A stretch of 64,000 bases of DNA from Paenibacillus phytorum (GTDB taxonomy: Bacteria; Bacillota; Bacilli; Paenibacillales; NBRC-103111): assembly GCF_013141715.1 (NCBI RefSeq), contig NZ_WHOA01000241.1:124001-188000 (forward strand), given 5' to 3'. Shown in pieces: positions 1 through 7,890 of this stretch. Made by a program: the position numbers and the translations under genes. The notes under the pieces were generated by a model that saw nothing but the letters and a program-made list of their open reading frames with translations, did no database searches and was not told where the DNA came from. Position 1 is the first letter of the stretch; every line of letters starts with the position of its first letter.

Positions 1-1
1 G

Positions 2-139
2 GAACATGTTGCTGTTGTTCCTGGAGATGCTTTCACTTCTTACGGAGAAGGCTATATCCGTATTTCTTATGCTTATTCGCAAGAAGTATTGGAAGAGTCA
101 CTTGATCGTCTTGAGCGCTTTGTAAATAAACTAGCGTGA
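2..139 (+). CDS. Aminotransferase class I/II, C-terminal fragment
   Basis: The window opens inside this gene; the last 46 residues read in frame and stop at TGA 137-139. The segment PGDAFTSYGEGYIRISYA is the C-terminal-domain signature of fold-type I PLP aminotransferases; the Arg before ISYA normally binds the substrate carboxylate. The converging neighbours are the deacetylase and acetyltransferase of the N-acetyl-diaminopimelate branch, so a PatA-type aminotransferase acting on the acetylated keto intermediate would fit, but that is inferred from context and the N-terminal part is not visible. Confidence 0.75.
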   Translation, partial: EHVAVVPGDAFTSYGEGYIRISYAYSQEVLEESLDRLERFVNKLA

Positions 140-189
140 GCTAGCTAATTGCAAGGCATTTAATAAGTCGACGTTTATGACAATACGAA

Positions 190-236
190 AAAACCTCCAA
201 TTCCACAATGAAAGTGGGTTGGAGGTTTTGAGGTTT
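190..236. terminator. Bidirectional rho-independent terminator
   Basis: AAAACCTCCAA (190-200) pairs with TTGGAGGTTTT (219-229), with A-runs on the left and T-runs on the right. It lies between the converging aminotransferase and deacetylase genes and can serve both strands. Confidence 0.8.
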
Positions 237-246
237 TTCTTTGCTT

Positions 247-1368
247 TTAATTAGATTTAAATCGTAAATAGGCTGTAATGGTATCTACGGCTACATCAAT
301 AGCGTTCTCGTTAGGATCAAGCTTGGCGTTATGCAACCCATGAGGGGTGTCTACCCCTAACCAGAACATGAAGCCAGGTATTTGCTCCAAAAAGTAGCCG
401 AAGTCTTCGCCTGTCATCGCTTCTGTGCACTCCACAAGCTGCACGTTATCATTACCGCGCAGCCAGTCCATGAATTCCACTGTCAAAGCAGGATCATTGA
501 ACACTTGGCGGTAATTCGAGCCATAATCAATAGAGACTTGACACTCGAAGGAACTTTCGATTCCTGCCGCTACAGCTTCGATACGTTTCTTGATCTTGTT
601 CATAGAATCAGCGGAAAGGGTGCGAATCGTGCCTTCCAAGCGGGCTTTTTCGGCGATAATGTTTTGCTTTGTTCCAGCTTCCATTTTACCAATGGTAATG
701 ACGGCCGAATCAAGCGGATTCACATTACGGGAAATAATGGTTTGCAGTTGACCAACCATTTGTGTCGCCGCTATGATCATATCATTTGCTTGGTGCGGGT
801 AAGCGGCATGTCCGCCTTTGCCTAGCAGGTCAATGAACAACTCAGATGTGTTGGCAAACAAGATCTCCGGCCTAGTGGCAATCGTGCCTACTGGATACTC
901 AGGAGCAATATGGAGTGCAACCATCTGGTCGGGCTTCCAATCCTGCAATTCTTCAGCAGCAAGCATGGGTAATGCGCCGCCTGGACCTTCTTCAGCTGGC
1001 TGAAACAACACAATCAGGTCATCCTTCATCGGCTGCTGAACGAAATGGGTGACAACGCCCATCCCAATCGACATGTGAAAATCATGTCCGCATGCATGCA
1101 TGTAACCTGGATGCTGGGAAGGAAACGGAAGAGAGGTCTCTTCCGTGATGGGCAGCCCGTCCATATCCGCTCGATATCCGAAGCGTTTGGTAGGGTTCGT
1201 ACCTTTGATATAAACCAAAATGCCAGTGCGCCAAGTGCGAATCGTCATTCTATCCTGAGGAAGCTTAGCAAGATGGTCAAGGAGAAGCTGTTGCGTCTTG
1301 AACTCTTGAAAGCCCGGCTCCGGGATTTGGTGAAGCTGACGGCGCAGCTCTATAAAGGGGCTAAGCAT
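247..1368 (-). CDS. ykuR: N-acetyldiaminopimelate deacetylase (M20 family)
   Basis: Zinc-type M20 amidohydrolase of 373 residues, the usual length for YkuR/DapI enzymes. It removes the acetyl group from N-acetyl-LL-2,6-diaminopimelate to give LL-diaminopimelate for lysine and peptidoglycan synthesis in the cytoplasm. Visible motifs are RADMDGLPI (first metal region, about residue 67), HACGHDFHMS (about 91-100, metal His) and QPAEEGPGG (about 122-130, catalytic Glu pair). The gene follows dapH on the same strand after a 21-bp gap, so the two form one transcription unit. General M20 hippurate hydrolases share these motifs; the adjacent dapH makes the DAP assignment likely. Confidence 0.88.
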   Translation of the reverse strand: MLSPFIELRRQLHQIPEPGFQEFKTQQLLLDHLAKLPQDRMTIRTWRTGILVYIKGTNPTKRFGYRADMDGLPITEETSLPFPSQHPGYMHACGHDFHMSIGMGVVTHFVQQPMKDDLIVLFQPAEEGPGGALPMLAAEELQDWKPDQMVALHIAPEYPVGTIATRPEILFANTSELFIDLLGKGGHAAYPHQANDMIIAATQMVGQLQTIISRNVNPLDSAVITIGKMEAGTKQNIIAEKARLEGTIRTLSADSMNKIKKRIEAVAAGIESSFECQVSIDYGSNYRQVFNDPALTVEFMDWLRGNDNVQLVECTEAMTGEDFGYFLEQIPGFMFWLGVDTPHGLHNAKLDPNENAIDVAVDTITAYLRFKSN

Positions 1369-1389
1369 GGTGAATTCCTCCAGAACACC

Positions 1390-2100
1390 TTACAGGGTGC
1401 GCAGATCTTGTAAAATTTCTGTTTTGGACTTCGTTTTATCGTCCACTTTCTTGATCACTCGTGCAGGTGCTCCTGCTACAACCGTATATTCTTCAACATC
1501 TTGTGTAACGATAGCGCCGGCAGCAACAACAGATCCTTTTCCGATGCGAACACCTTCTAAGATAACTGCATTCGCTCCAACAAGTACATCATCTTCAATC
1601 ACACAAGGTTGTGCGGAAGGGGGTTCAATAACGCCTGCAACGACTGCACCAGCGCCGATGTGACACATTTTCCCTACTTGTGCTCTACCGCCAAGAACAG
1701 CATTCATGTCGATCATTGTACCATCGCCAACAGAAGCACCAATATTAATGAGAGCGCCCATCATGATGACTGCGTTGTCTCCGATATGTACTTTATCACG
1801 AATGATCGCACCTGGTTCAATGCGCGCATTGATTGGCTTGAGATCAAGCATAGGAATCGCAGAATTGCGACGATCCGCTTCAACGACGAAATCCGCGATT
1901 TGTGCTTTGTTTGCTTCAAGAACAGGCTGAATTTCGCTCCATTCGCCAAAAACAACGCCGCTTCCGCCGGATATAAAGGTTTGGCTGCCTTCGCCAAAGT
2001 TAATACCTTCAAGGTTTCCTTTTACGTATACTTTAACAGGCGTTTTTTTCTTGCTTTCTTTAATAAATTGAATAATTTCTAACGTATTCATCTCGGTCAT
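1390..2100 (-). CDS. dapH: 2,3,4,5-tetrahydropyridine-2,6-dicarboxylate N-acetyltransferase
   Basis: Acetyl-CoA-dependent transferase of 236 residues that opens and N-acetylates tetrahydrodipicolinate, the first step of the acetylated DAP branch. The N-terminal third is mixed alpha/beta. From about residue 90 the protein is a left-handed beta-helix of hexapeptide repeats, for example IRDKVHIGDNAVIMMGA and VEPPSAQPCVIEDDVLVGA-like steps, ending in a short helix. Length and repeats match the DapH family. The start ATG at 2100 has AAGGAG upstream on the minus strand. It is first in a two-gene unit with the deacetylase. Confidence 0.93.
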   Translation of the reverse strand: MTEMNTLEIIQFIKESKKKTPVKVYVKGNLEGINFGEGSQTFISGGSGVVFGEWSEIQPVLEANKAQIADFVVEADRRNSAIPMLDLKPINARIEPGAIIRDKVHIGDNAVIMMGALINIGASVGDGTMIDMNAVLGGRAQVGKMCHIGAGAVVAGVIEPPSAQPCVIEDDVLVGANAVILEGVRIGKGSVVAAGAIVTQDVEEYTVVAGAPARVIKKVDDKTKSKTEILQDLRTL

Positions 2101-2172
2101 GGTGACATCTCCTTAAAATTTAGATTGACTCTCCTATATTATCAGAAAGGGGGCATTTCGGCCAATGTGTAT

Positions 2173-4053
2173 TCAAAGAGCTTTTTGAGCGAACTGACTA
2201 TTGTACAGATCTGCATAAAAGCCGTGCTGTTCCAATAGCTGTTCATGTGTTCCTTGTTCAATAACAGAACCATGATTCATAACAAGAATGAGATCGGCAT
2301 CACGTATAGTGGAAAGTCGATGTGCAATGACGAAGCTTGTGCGCCCTTCCATTAGGTTACTCATCGCCTTTTGGATGGACACTTCCGTGCGTGTATCTAC
2401 GCTGCTCGTCGCTTCATCAAGAATCAAAATGGTTGGATCGGCAAGTATGGCGCGTGCGATGGTGAGAAGCTGCTTTTGTCCATGTGAAAGGTTGGATGCT
2501 TCTTCATTCAGCTTGGTATAGTAACCTTCCGGCAGGGTTCGAATGAAATGATCAGCATAGGCCGCGCGTGCAGCACTAACGATTTCGTCTTCAGTGGCAC
2601 CGTCACGTCCGTAAGCGATATTCTCGCGAATTGTTCCGTTGAACAGCCATGTGTCTTGCAGCACCATACCGAACAGTCCGCGTAGATGACTGCGAGACAT
2701 TTCACGTGTGTCAACAGCATCGATGGAGATTATACCACCCTTTAATTCGTAAAAACGCATCAGTAGATTGACAATCGTTGTTTTACCCGCACCTGTGGGG
2801 CCAACAATGGCTACCGTTTGTCCTGGCTCTACTTGGATATTCATATCTTGAATTAACGGGGTATCCTCTTTGTAAGCAAAGGTTACCTGTTTAAATTGAA
2901 CATGACCTTGGACATTTTGGGTCGTTTTTACATGGGTGATTTCCTGTACTTCCTCAGGCACATCTAACAACTCAAAGATACGTTCCGCGGCGGCGATTGT
3001 GGATTGAATCACGTTGGCTATATTAGCCACCTGTGCGATGGGCATCCCAAATTGCCCTGAATATTGAATAAACGCAAGAATATCTCCGATTTTAATAGCC
3101 CCATTTGTTACCATGATGCCACCTATCACACTGACCAATACGTAGCCGATATTCCCGATAAAGGACATAAGGGGGAATATCATCCCAGAGATAAACTGTG
3201 CACGCCAGCCTGAATGATACAAACGTTCATTAATTTCATTGAATTGCTCAACCGATTTCTGCTCACGGCCGAAAGCTTTGACAATGGTATGCCCTGTGTA
3301 CATTTCTTCCACATGACCATTAAGTTCACCGAGTGTTTTTTGTTGTCCTTTAAAATACTTCTGAGACCGTGATGCAATCATCTTCGTTCCCAAAATGCTG
3401 AGCGGCAAGGTTATGATGGTGGCCAAGGTTAACAAAGGACTAATGGTTAGCATCATAATAATGATCCCGACCAAGGTCACGATTGAAGTTATCAACTGCG
3501 TCAAGCTTTGCTGCATGGTAGAACTGATTGTGTCTACGTCGTTAGTAGCTCGGCTCATAGTGTCCCCATGACTGCGTGAGTCGAACAAGGAGAGAGGTAC
3601 TCGGGTGAGCTTCTCACTAATATCTCTACGAAGATTAAATACGATTTTCTGTGTGACACCGACCATAATCCACTGCTGGATGAAGGTGAGTATGGCGCTT
3701 AGTATGTAGAGTGCTGCAAGAATAATAACAATTTGGAAAATGGCATCGAAGTCAATTTTGGCGCCGGCAACACCCTTGAACTTTGCGATAGAGCCTTCAT
3801 ACAATATGGTTGTTGCGTTACCCATGAGTTTGGGACTAATAATACTGAAGAGTGTACTAAGCACAGCCGAGATAAAAACAAGTAGGATAGATACACGGAA
3901 AGGACTCATATAGCTCGACAACCGTCGTATAGTTCCCTTGAAATCTTTAGCCTTTTGGACCGGCATTCCCATGCCACCCATGCCGCCTCGGCCAAAGTGA
4001 CCGGGATTTACCCCCGCTTGAGAAGGAGCTTTCTCTTTTGGTTTGTCACTCAT
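2173..4053 (-). CDS. ABC exporter half-transporter with canonical Walker B (subunit B)
   Basis: Fused membrane domain and ATPase, 626 residues from the ATG at 4053, which has GAGGAGG before it and overlaps the upstream stop as ATGA; a longer frame to 4107 lies inside the upstream gene and is less likely. An unusual Gly/Met-rich stretch (GRGGMGGMGMP) precedes six predicted membrane helices. The ATPase has Walker A GPTGAGKT, Walker B LILDEATSSVD and the switch His in IAHRLST, but its signature is LSHGQ, not LSGGQ. The partner encoded just upstream has the reverse defects, so the two should form a heterodimeric multidrug-type exporter of the BmrCD/LmrCD kind with one active ATP site. The substrate is unknown. 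Confidence 0.9.
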   Translation of the reverse strand: MSDKPKEKAPSQAGVNPGHFGRGGMGGMGMPVQKAKDFKGTIRRLSSYMSPFRVSILLVFISAVLSTLFSIISPKLMGNATTILYEGSIAKFKGVAGAKIDFDAIFQIVIILAALYILSAILTFIQQWIMVGVTQKIVFNLRRDISEKLTRVPLSLFDSRSHGDTMSRATNDVDTISSTMQQSLTQLITSIVTLVGIIIMMLTISPLLTLATIITLPLSILGTKMIASRSQKYFKGQQKTLGELNGHVEEMYTGHTIVKAFGREQKSVEQFNEINERLYHSGWRAQFISGMIFPLMSFIGNIGYVLVSVIGGIMVTNGAIKIGDILAFIQYSGQFGMPIAQVANIANVIQSTIAAAERIFELLDVPEEVQEITHVKTTQNVQGHVQFKQVTFAYKEDTPLIQDMNIQVEPGQTVAIVGPTGAGKTTIVNLLMRFYELKGGIISIDAVDTREMSRSHLRGLFGMVLQDTWLFNGTIRENIAYGRDGATEDEIVSAARAAYADHFIRTLPEGYYTKLNEEASNLSHGQKQLLTIARAILADPTILILDEATSSVDTRTEVSIQKAMSNLMEGRTSFVIAHRLSTIRDADLILVMNHGSVIEQGTHEQLLEQHGFYADLYNSQFAQKAL

Positions 4054-5774
4054 GCAATTTCCTCCTCTGACAGCTGAGAAGCAACAATTTCTTGATACAC
4101 TGCACATGTTTTCATCAGATCTGAATGGGTGCCTATCCCTGCAATTTGTCCTTCTTCCAGTACGATAATTCGGTTAGCGTCCATAATTGTACTGACACGT
4201 TGGGCGACAATAATCATCGTTGCTTGCTCGGTTTCGGTTTTGAGAGCGGAACGAAGTTTAGCATCTGTTTTGAAATCAAGGGCAGAGAAGCTATCATCAA
4301 ATACATAGATGTTCGGTTTACGAACAAGTGCACGAGCAATGGCAAGTCGCTGCTTCTGGCCACCGGATAAGTTCGTTCCACCTTGGGCGAGTACAGCTTG
4401 ATAGCCTTCTTTCATGTCGGCGATGAACTCTGATGCTTGCGCTGTGGTTGCAGCATGCTTAATTTCCTCATCAGTTGCCATCTCACGTCCAAAACGAATG
4501 TTATCAGCAACTGTTCCTGAGAAAAGCGCTGCTTTTTGTGGAACATAACCGATCTGCTGTCTTAGACTTTCTAACTTCAAAGTAGGCAGCGGATGACCAT
4601 CTAAGATGATACTGCCGGACTCTACATCATAAAAGCGCAAAAGTAAATGAATGAGGGTCGTCTTACCCGATCCGGTTCCTCCAATAATTGCTGTTACCTC
4701 TCCAGGCTCTGCACGGAAGGATAAATCACGGATAGCTGGTTGTTCAGCCCCAGGATAACTAAAGGATACATGCTTGAATTCAACAGCAGCTTGATTGGAA
4801 TCAAGAGATTTTGCCATTTCGGCGCTTTGTATGTTAGATTGAAGGGCTAAAACTTCATTAATACGGACAGCAGAAGCTGATGCGCGAGGAATCATCATGA
4901 AAATCATTGTCATCATGAACATAGAAAACATAATCTGCATGGCATATTGGATGAAGGCCATCAAGTCACCAATCTGCATTTGATTAGCATCAATGCGAAC
5001 TCCGCCATACCAAAGAATGACGACAACCCCAAGATTGAATACAAGCATCATGATAGGCATCATCGTAGCCATGATCACATTTACTTTTACGGCTGTTTTC
5101 GTGTAATCCAGGTTTGCTTTTTCGAATTTACGCTTTTCATGTTCGGAACGGTTAAAGGCGCGAATGACGCGGATGCCAGTTAAATTTTCACGCAGCACGA
5201 GATTGATGCCATCGATTTTGACCTGTAATGCTTTGAATAAGGGAAGTCCTTTACGCATGATCCCCACAATAGCAAGTGCAAGAATCGGGATGATGGAGAT
5301 TAATACAATGGCGAGATGAGCGTCCTTATAAGTGGCCATGATGACTCCGCCGACTAGCATCGTAGGTGCGCCGATGAACATTCGCATCATGACAATCACT
5401 TGCTGAACTTGAGCGATGTCATTCGTGGTTCTGGTAATGAGGGAAGAAGTACCGAGTTTATCAAATTCGTGCAAGGAGAAGCTTTCAACATGGGTAAAAA
5501 GCGTTCGTCGTAAATCCCTGCCGAATCCTGTCGCCGTTCGAGCCAACAAGTAGCTAGCGATGATGACACAAACCATTGCGCCCATGGCTACTAAAAGCAT
5601 ATAAGCGCCAAACCGGAGAATATATGGAATATCTCCTTTCACAACCCCGACATCGACAATGTCAGCGAGCAGTGTGGGCAGGTACAACTGCGCCAGTGAT
5701 TGCAAAAGCATCAAGGTAATAATTGCAACCACAGAAGCTTTGTACGGTTTCAGAAGCCGAAACAATTTGAACAT
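4050..5774 (-). CDS. ABC exporter half-transporter with degenerate ATP site (subunit A)
   Basis: Fused membrane-ATPase protein of 574 residues. The ATG at 5774 is chosen because AAGGAGG stands 6-7 bases upstream; the frame stays open to 5900 through a hairpin element. Six membrane helices fill roughly residues 15-310. The ATPase keeps Walker A GGTGSGKT and signature LSGGQKQR, but the residue after Walker B is Asp (VFDDSFSALD) where Glu is usual, and the switch His is Gln (VAQRVST). This is the degenerate-site partner of the downstream half-transporter, with which it overlaps by four bases. A role in drug or peptide export is inferred from family only. Confidence 0.9.
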   Translation of the reverse strand: MFKLFRLLKPYKASVVAIITLMLLQSLAQLYLPTLLADIVDVGVVKGDIPYILRFGAYMLLVAMGAMVCVIIASYLLARTATGFGRDLRRTLFTHVESFSLHEFDKLGTSSLITRTTNDIAQVQQVIVMMRMFIGAPTMLVGGVIMATYKDAHLAIVLISIIPILALAIVGIMRKGLPLFKALQVKIDGINLVLRENLTGIRVIRAFNRSEHEKRKFEKANLDYTKTAVKVNVIMATMMPIMMLVFNLGVVVILWYGGVRIDANQMQIGDLMAFIQYAMQIMFSMFMMTMIFMMIPRASASAVRINEVLALQSNIQSAEMAKSLDSNQAAVEFKHVSFSYPGAEQPAIRDLSFRAEPGEVTAIIGGTGSGKTTLIHLLLRFYDVESGSIILDGHPLPTLKLESLRQQIGYVPQKAALFSGTVADNIRFGREMATDEEIKHAATTAQASEFIADMKEGYQAVLAQGGTNLSGGQKQRLAIARALVRKPNIYVFDDSFSALDFKTDAKLRSALKTETEQATMIIVAQRVSTIMDANRIIVLEEGQIAGIGTHSDLMKTCAVYQEIVASQLSEEEIA

Positions 5775-5789
5775 GGGTTCCTCCTTAGC

Positions 5790-5844
5790 GTTTTGCCCTA
5801 GCAAAACTGGCATCATAAGCGTTACTGAGTTTTCGCAAGAAAAC
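5790..5844 (-). repeat. Hairpin leader element, two units, before ABC exporter
   Basis: On the minus strand two small hairpins, GTTTTC-loop-GAAAAC (5844-5829) and GTTTTGC-loop-GCAAAAC (5807-5790), are joined by a spacer related to ACGCTTATGATGCC. The second hairpin ends a few bases before the AAGGAGG of the ABC gene. The same element occurs before pyrR, pyrF and the gene at 59296. Confidence 0.75.
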
Positions 5845-5921
5845 GGGTAAAGCTCGTGTCTCATATGTAAATTATAACACATGGCTGAGCGCAAGCTCAA
5901 AGCAAGTTCATGAAATAGATA

Positions 5922-5950
5922 TTGACTTATCGTGTCGAAAGTGGGATAAT
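5922..5950 (+). promoter_or_regulatory. Sigma-A type promoter of the pyr operon
   Basis: TTGACT (5922-5927), a 17-base spacer and GATAAT (5945-5950) stand about 30 bases before the PyrR-binding leader. Nothing else in this gap matches as well. Confidence 0.75.
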
Positions 5951-5979
5951 TCTTTTAATTAAATATGTACCTTTAAAAA

Positions 5980-6142
5980 CAGTCCAGAGAGGCTGGCAAG
6001 GTAGTCGATGAGAAAAGACGGGATATACTGAGTCGCGGATTCAGTGTATGACTAAGCTTGGGGATGTGCGCATTCCTTATGCCCCGCTCTGTATCTTTAT
6101 GCACTCGTAACTCCTTGCCAATAAATGGGCAAGGAGTTTTTT
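5980..6142 (+). promoter_or_regulatory. PyrR-dependent transcription attenuator
   Basis: The leader carries CAGTCCAGAGAGGCTG (5980-5995), the conserved RNA loop bound by PyrR with UMP/UTP. GGCAAGG (5995-6001) can pair with CCTTGCC (6113-6119), the left arm of the terminator AACTCCTTGCC (6109-6119)/GGCAAGGAGTT (6128-6138) with its T-run, so anti-terminator and terminator are mutually exclusive. This is the classical Bacillus pyr arrangement: high uridylates stabilise the anti-antiterminator through PyrR and stop transcription. Only one such site is seen in this operon. Confidence 0.93.
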
Positions 6143-6251
6143 GGTTTTGCTAACAGAAAACCTGCGAATGCATACGATGCCAGTTTTCCTACGGAAAACT
6201 CAGCTAATGCTTACGATGTCAGTTTTGCTAAAGCAAAACTCTCAGGAGGCG
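6143..6251 (+). repeat. Hairpin leader element, three tandem units, before pyrR
   Basis: Three hairpins spaced 39 bases apart: GGTTTT/AAAACC (6143-6162), AGTTTTCC/GGAAAACT (6182-6200) and AGTTTTGC/GCAAAACT (6221-6240). The spacers are variants of AATGCTTACGATGTC. The last hairpin is followed at once by CTCAGGAGG, the pyrR ribosome binding site. It lies after the attenuator terminator, so only read-through transcripts contain it. Confidence 0.85.
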
Positions 6252-6257
6252 AAAAAG

Positions 6258-6812
6258 ATGAATGAAACGGCCGAACACACGATTATTGATGAAATGGGAA
6301 TTCGCAGGGCGCTAACACGGATTGCGCATGAGATACTGGAAAAGAATAAAGGTGTAGAGAATTGTACCTTGATTGGGATTCGGACCCGCGGTATTTACTT
6401 GGCCAGTCGAGTAGCAGAGCGAATTCTTGAAATTGAAGGTGTGCCGATTCCTGTGGGTGAGATCGATATCACTTCTTATCGTGATGATCGCGTTAAGGTG
6501 AAATCAGTGGAAAATGTTCAGGAAGGCGGCAAGATCCAAATTCAAGACCGCAAAATCATCCTGTTCGATGATGTGCTTTACACCGGAAGAACGGTGAGGG
6601 CAGCCATGGATGCATTGATCGATCTGGGCAGACCGCAAATGATCCAGCTAGCCGTACTAGTTGACAGGGGGCATCGTGAATTGCCCATTCGCCCTGATTA
6701 TGTAGGAAAGAACGTACCTACCTCCAAAAGTGAAAGTATTGAAGTGCTGCTTACAGAAATCGATGATAAAGATGGCGTCATTATACTTCAACAGAGGGGG
6801 AAACAGGAGTGA
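6258..6812 (+). CDS. pyrR: PyrR bifunctional regulator / uracil phosphoribosyltransferase
   Basis: RNA-binding regulator of the pyr operon with a type I phosphoribosyltransferase fold, 184 residues. The PRPP-binding loop reads ILFDDVLYTGRTVRAA (about residues 95-110). The start at 6258 is chosen because CAGGAGG stands 7-8 bases upstream; the frame continues upstream through the hairpin repeats but these have no separate start signal. It senses UMP/UTP and binds the leader RNA at 5980-5995. Its GTGA overlap with pyrB shows translational coupling. Confidence 0.95.
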   Translation: MNETAEHTIIDEMGIRRALTRIAHEILEKNKGVENCTLIGIRTRGIYLASRVAERILEIEGVPIPVGEIDITSYRDDRVKVKSVENVQEGGKIQIQDRKIILFDDVLYTGRTVRAAMDALIDLGRPQMIQLAVLVDRGHRELPIRPDYVGKNVPTSKSESIEVLLTEIDDKDGVIILQQRGKQE

Positions 6813-7714
6813 GCATAGTGAGTACACAAACCAAGCATTTTCTAGGATTAAAAGGCGTAAGCGCAGGGGAGATAACGAGCATACTTGATCGTGCTGCCTA
6901 CTGGGAACAATATCCTTCGAAGGTGACGAATCAATTTCAAGGCAAATTCGTTTCCAACTTGTTTTTTGAAAATAGTACAAGAACTCGGTTCTCCTTTGAA
7001 CTGGCGCAAAAGCGGCTCGGAGCCGATGTACTCAATTTCTCCGCTGCGGAGTCCAGTGTACAAAAAGGGGAGTCCATTTACGATACAGTCCGTACACTCG
7101 AGTCCATGGGCATCGATGCTGGTGTCATCCGTTTGAAGCCGAACGGTGTCCTGCAAGAGCTGGCAGAGAAAATCAAAATCCCGCTCATCAACGCGGGAGA
7201 TGGCAATAACGAACACCCTACGCAGGCGCTGCTCGACTTCTATACAATGCGCAAACAGTTCGGCGCCATCAAAGGCTTGACGGTCTCCATTATCGGAGAC
7301 ATCTTGCACAGCCGCGTCGCTCGCTCCAACCTATGGGGACTCATCGCCCTGGGAGCAAAAGTGCAGTTCTGCGCGCCGGAAAGCATGCAAGCTCCGGAAC
7401 TGGCTGAGTTTGCTCCATATGTGTCCTTCGAGGAAGCGCTGAAAGCTGACGTGGTCATGATGCTGCGTGTGCAGCTTGAACGGCACGACAAAGGAATCAT
7501 TCGCTCAGCAGAGGAATATCGCGAGCAATACGGGCTTACGGCAGAGCGTGCAAGCCGCATGGCACCTCACGCAATCATCATGCATCCGGCTCCAGTCAAT
7601 CGAAATGTAGAGCTTGATGATGAGCTGGTTGAACACGAGAAATCCAAAATTTTCACACAAATTGCTCATGGTGTTCCGATTCGTATGGCGGTCATCGAAC
7701 GAGCTTTATCATAA
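6809..7714 (+). CDS. pyrB: Aspartate carbamoyltransferase catalytic subunit
   Basis: Catalyses carbamoyl phosphate plus aspartate to carbamoyl aspartate, the second step of pyrimidine synthesis. The 301-residue chain carries STRTRFSFE (carbamoyl phosphate site, about residues 52-60), HPTQALLDFYT (about 133-143) and GDILHSRVARSN (about 160-171). It starts at GTG 6809 overlapping the pyrR stop; an in-frame GTG at 6818 with AGGAG eight bases upstream is an equally good start. No regulatory pyrI follows, as expected in Bacillales. Confidence 0.95.
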   Translation: MSIVSTQTKHFLGLKGVSAGEITSILDRAAYWEQYPSKVTNQFQGKFVSNLFFENSTRTRFSFELAQKRLGADVLNFSAAESSVQKGESIYDTVRTLESMGIDAGVIRLKPNGVLQELAEKIKIPLINAGDGNNEHPTQALLDFYTMRKQFGAIKGLTVSIIGDILHSRVARSNLWGLIALGAKVQFCAPESMQAPELAEFAPYVSFEEALKADVVMMLRVQLERHDKGIIRSAEEYREQYGLTAERASRMAPHAIIMHPAPVNRNVELDDELVEHEKSKIFTQIAHGVPIRMAVIERALS

Positions 7715-7716
7715 AT

Positions 7717-7860
7717 TACCCCACAAAGTGAAGCCAAGCTCTGAAGCTGATTCCGCCCGCATTGAGCTTTAGCTCGATCGGCGTCTAAACTTACCATTCA
7801 AAGCGGTCATACTACGTCGAATTGCTTCGATAAGAGTTTAGACATTACTTTGCGGTGGCC
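7717..7860 (+). other. Folded intergenic element between pyrB and pyrC
   Basis: The 176-base gap carries nested inverted repeats: ACCCCACAAAGT near 7718-7729 is imperfectly complementary to ACTTTGCGGTGG (7847-7858), GTCTAAAC (7783-7790) pairs exactly with GTTTAGAC (7836-7843), and smaller stems lie inside (GAGCT/AGCTC at 7764-7775; TCGA/TCGA at 7817-7830). There is no T-run and no PyrR loop. It could be a small non-coding mobile repeat or a processing structure. Confidence 0.5.
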
Positions 7861-7890
7861 CCAAACGAATACTAGGAGGACAATATAACA

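Noticed and set aside
382..1413. Plus-strand open frames opposite the deacetylase gene
   Set aside because: They lack ribosome binding sites and are complementary to a well-supported M20 gene.
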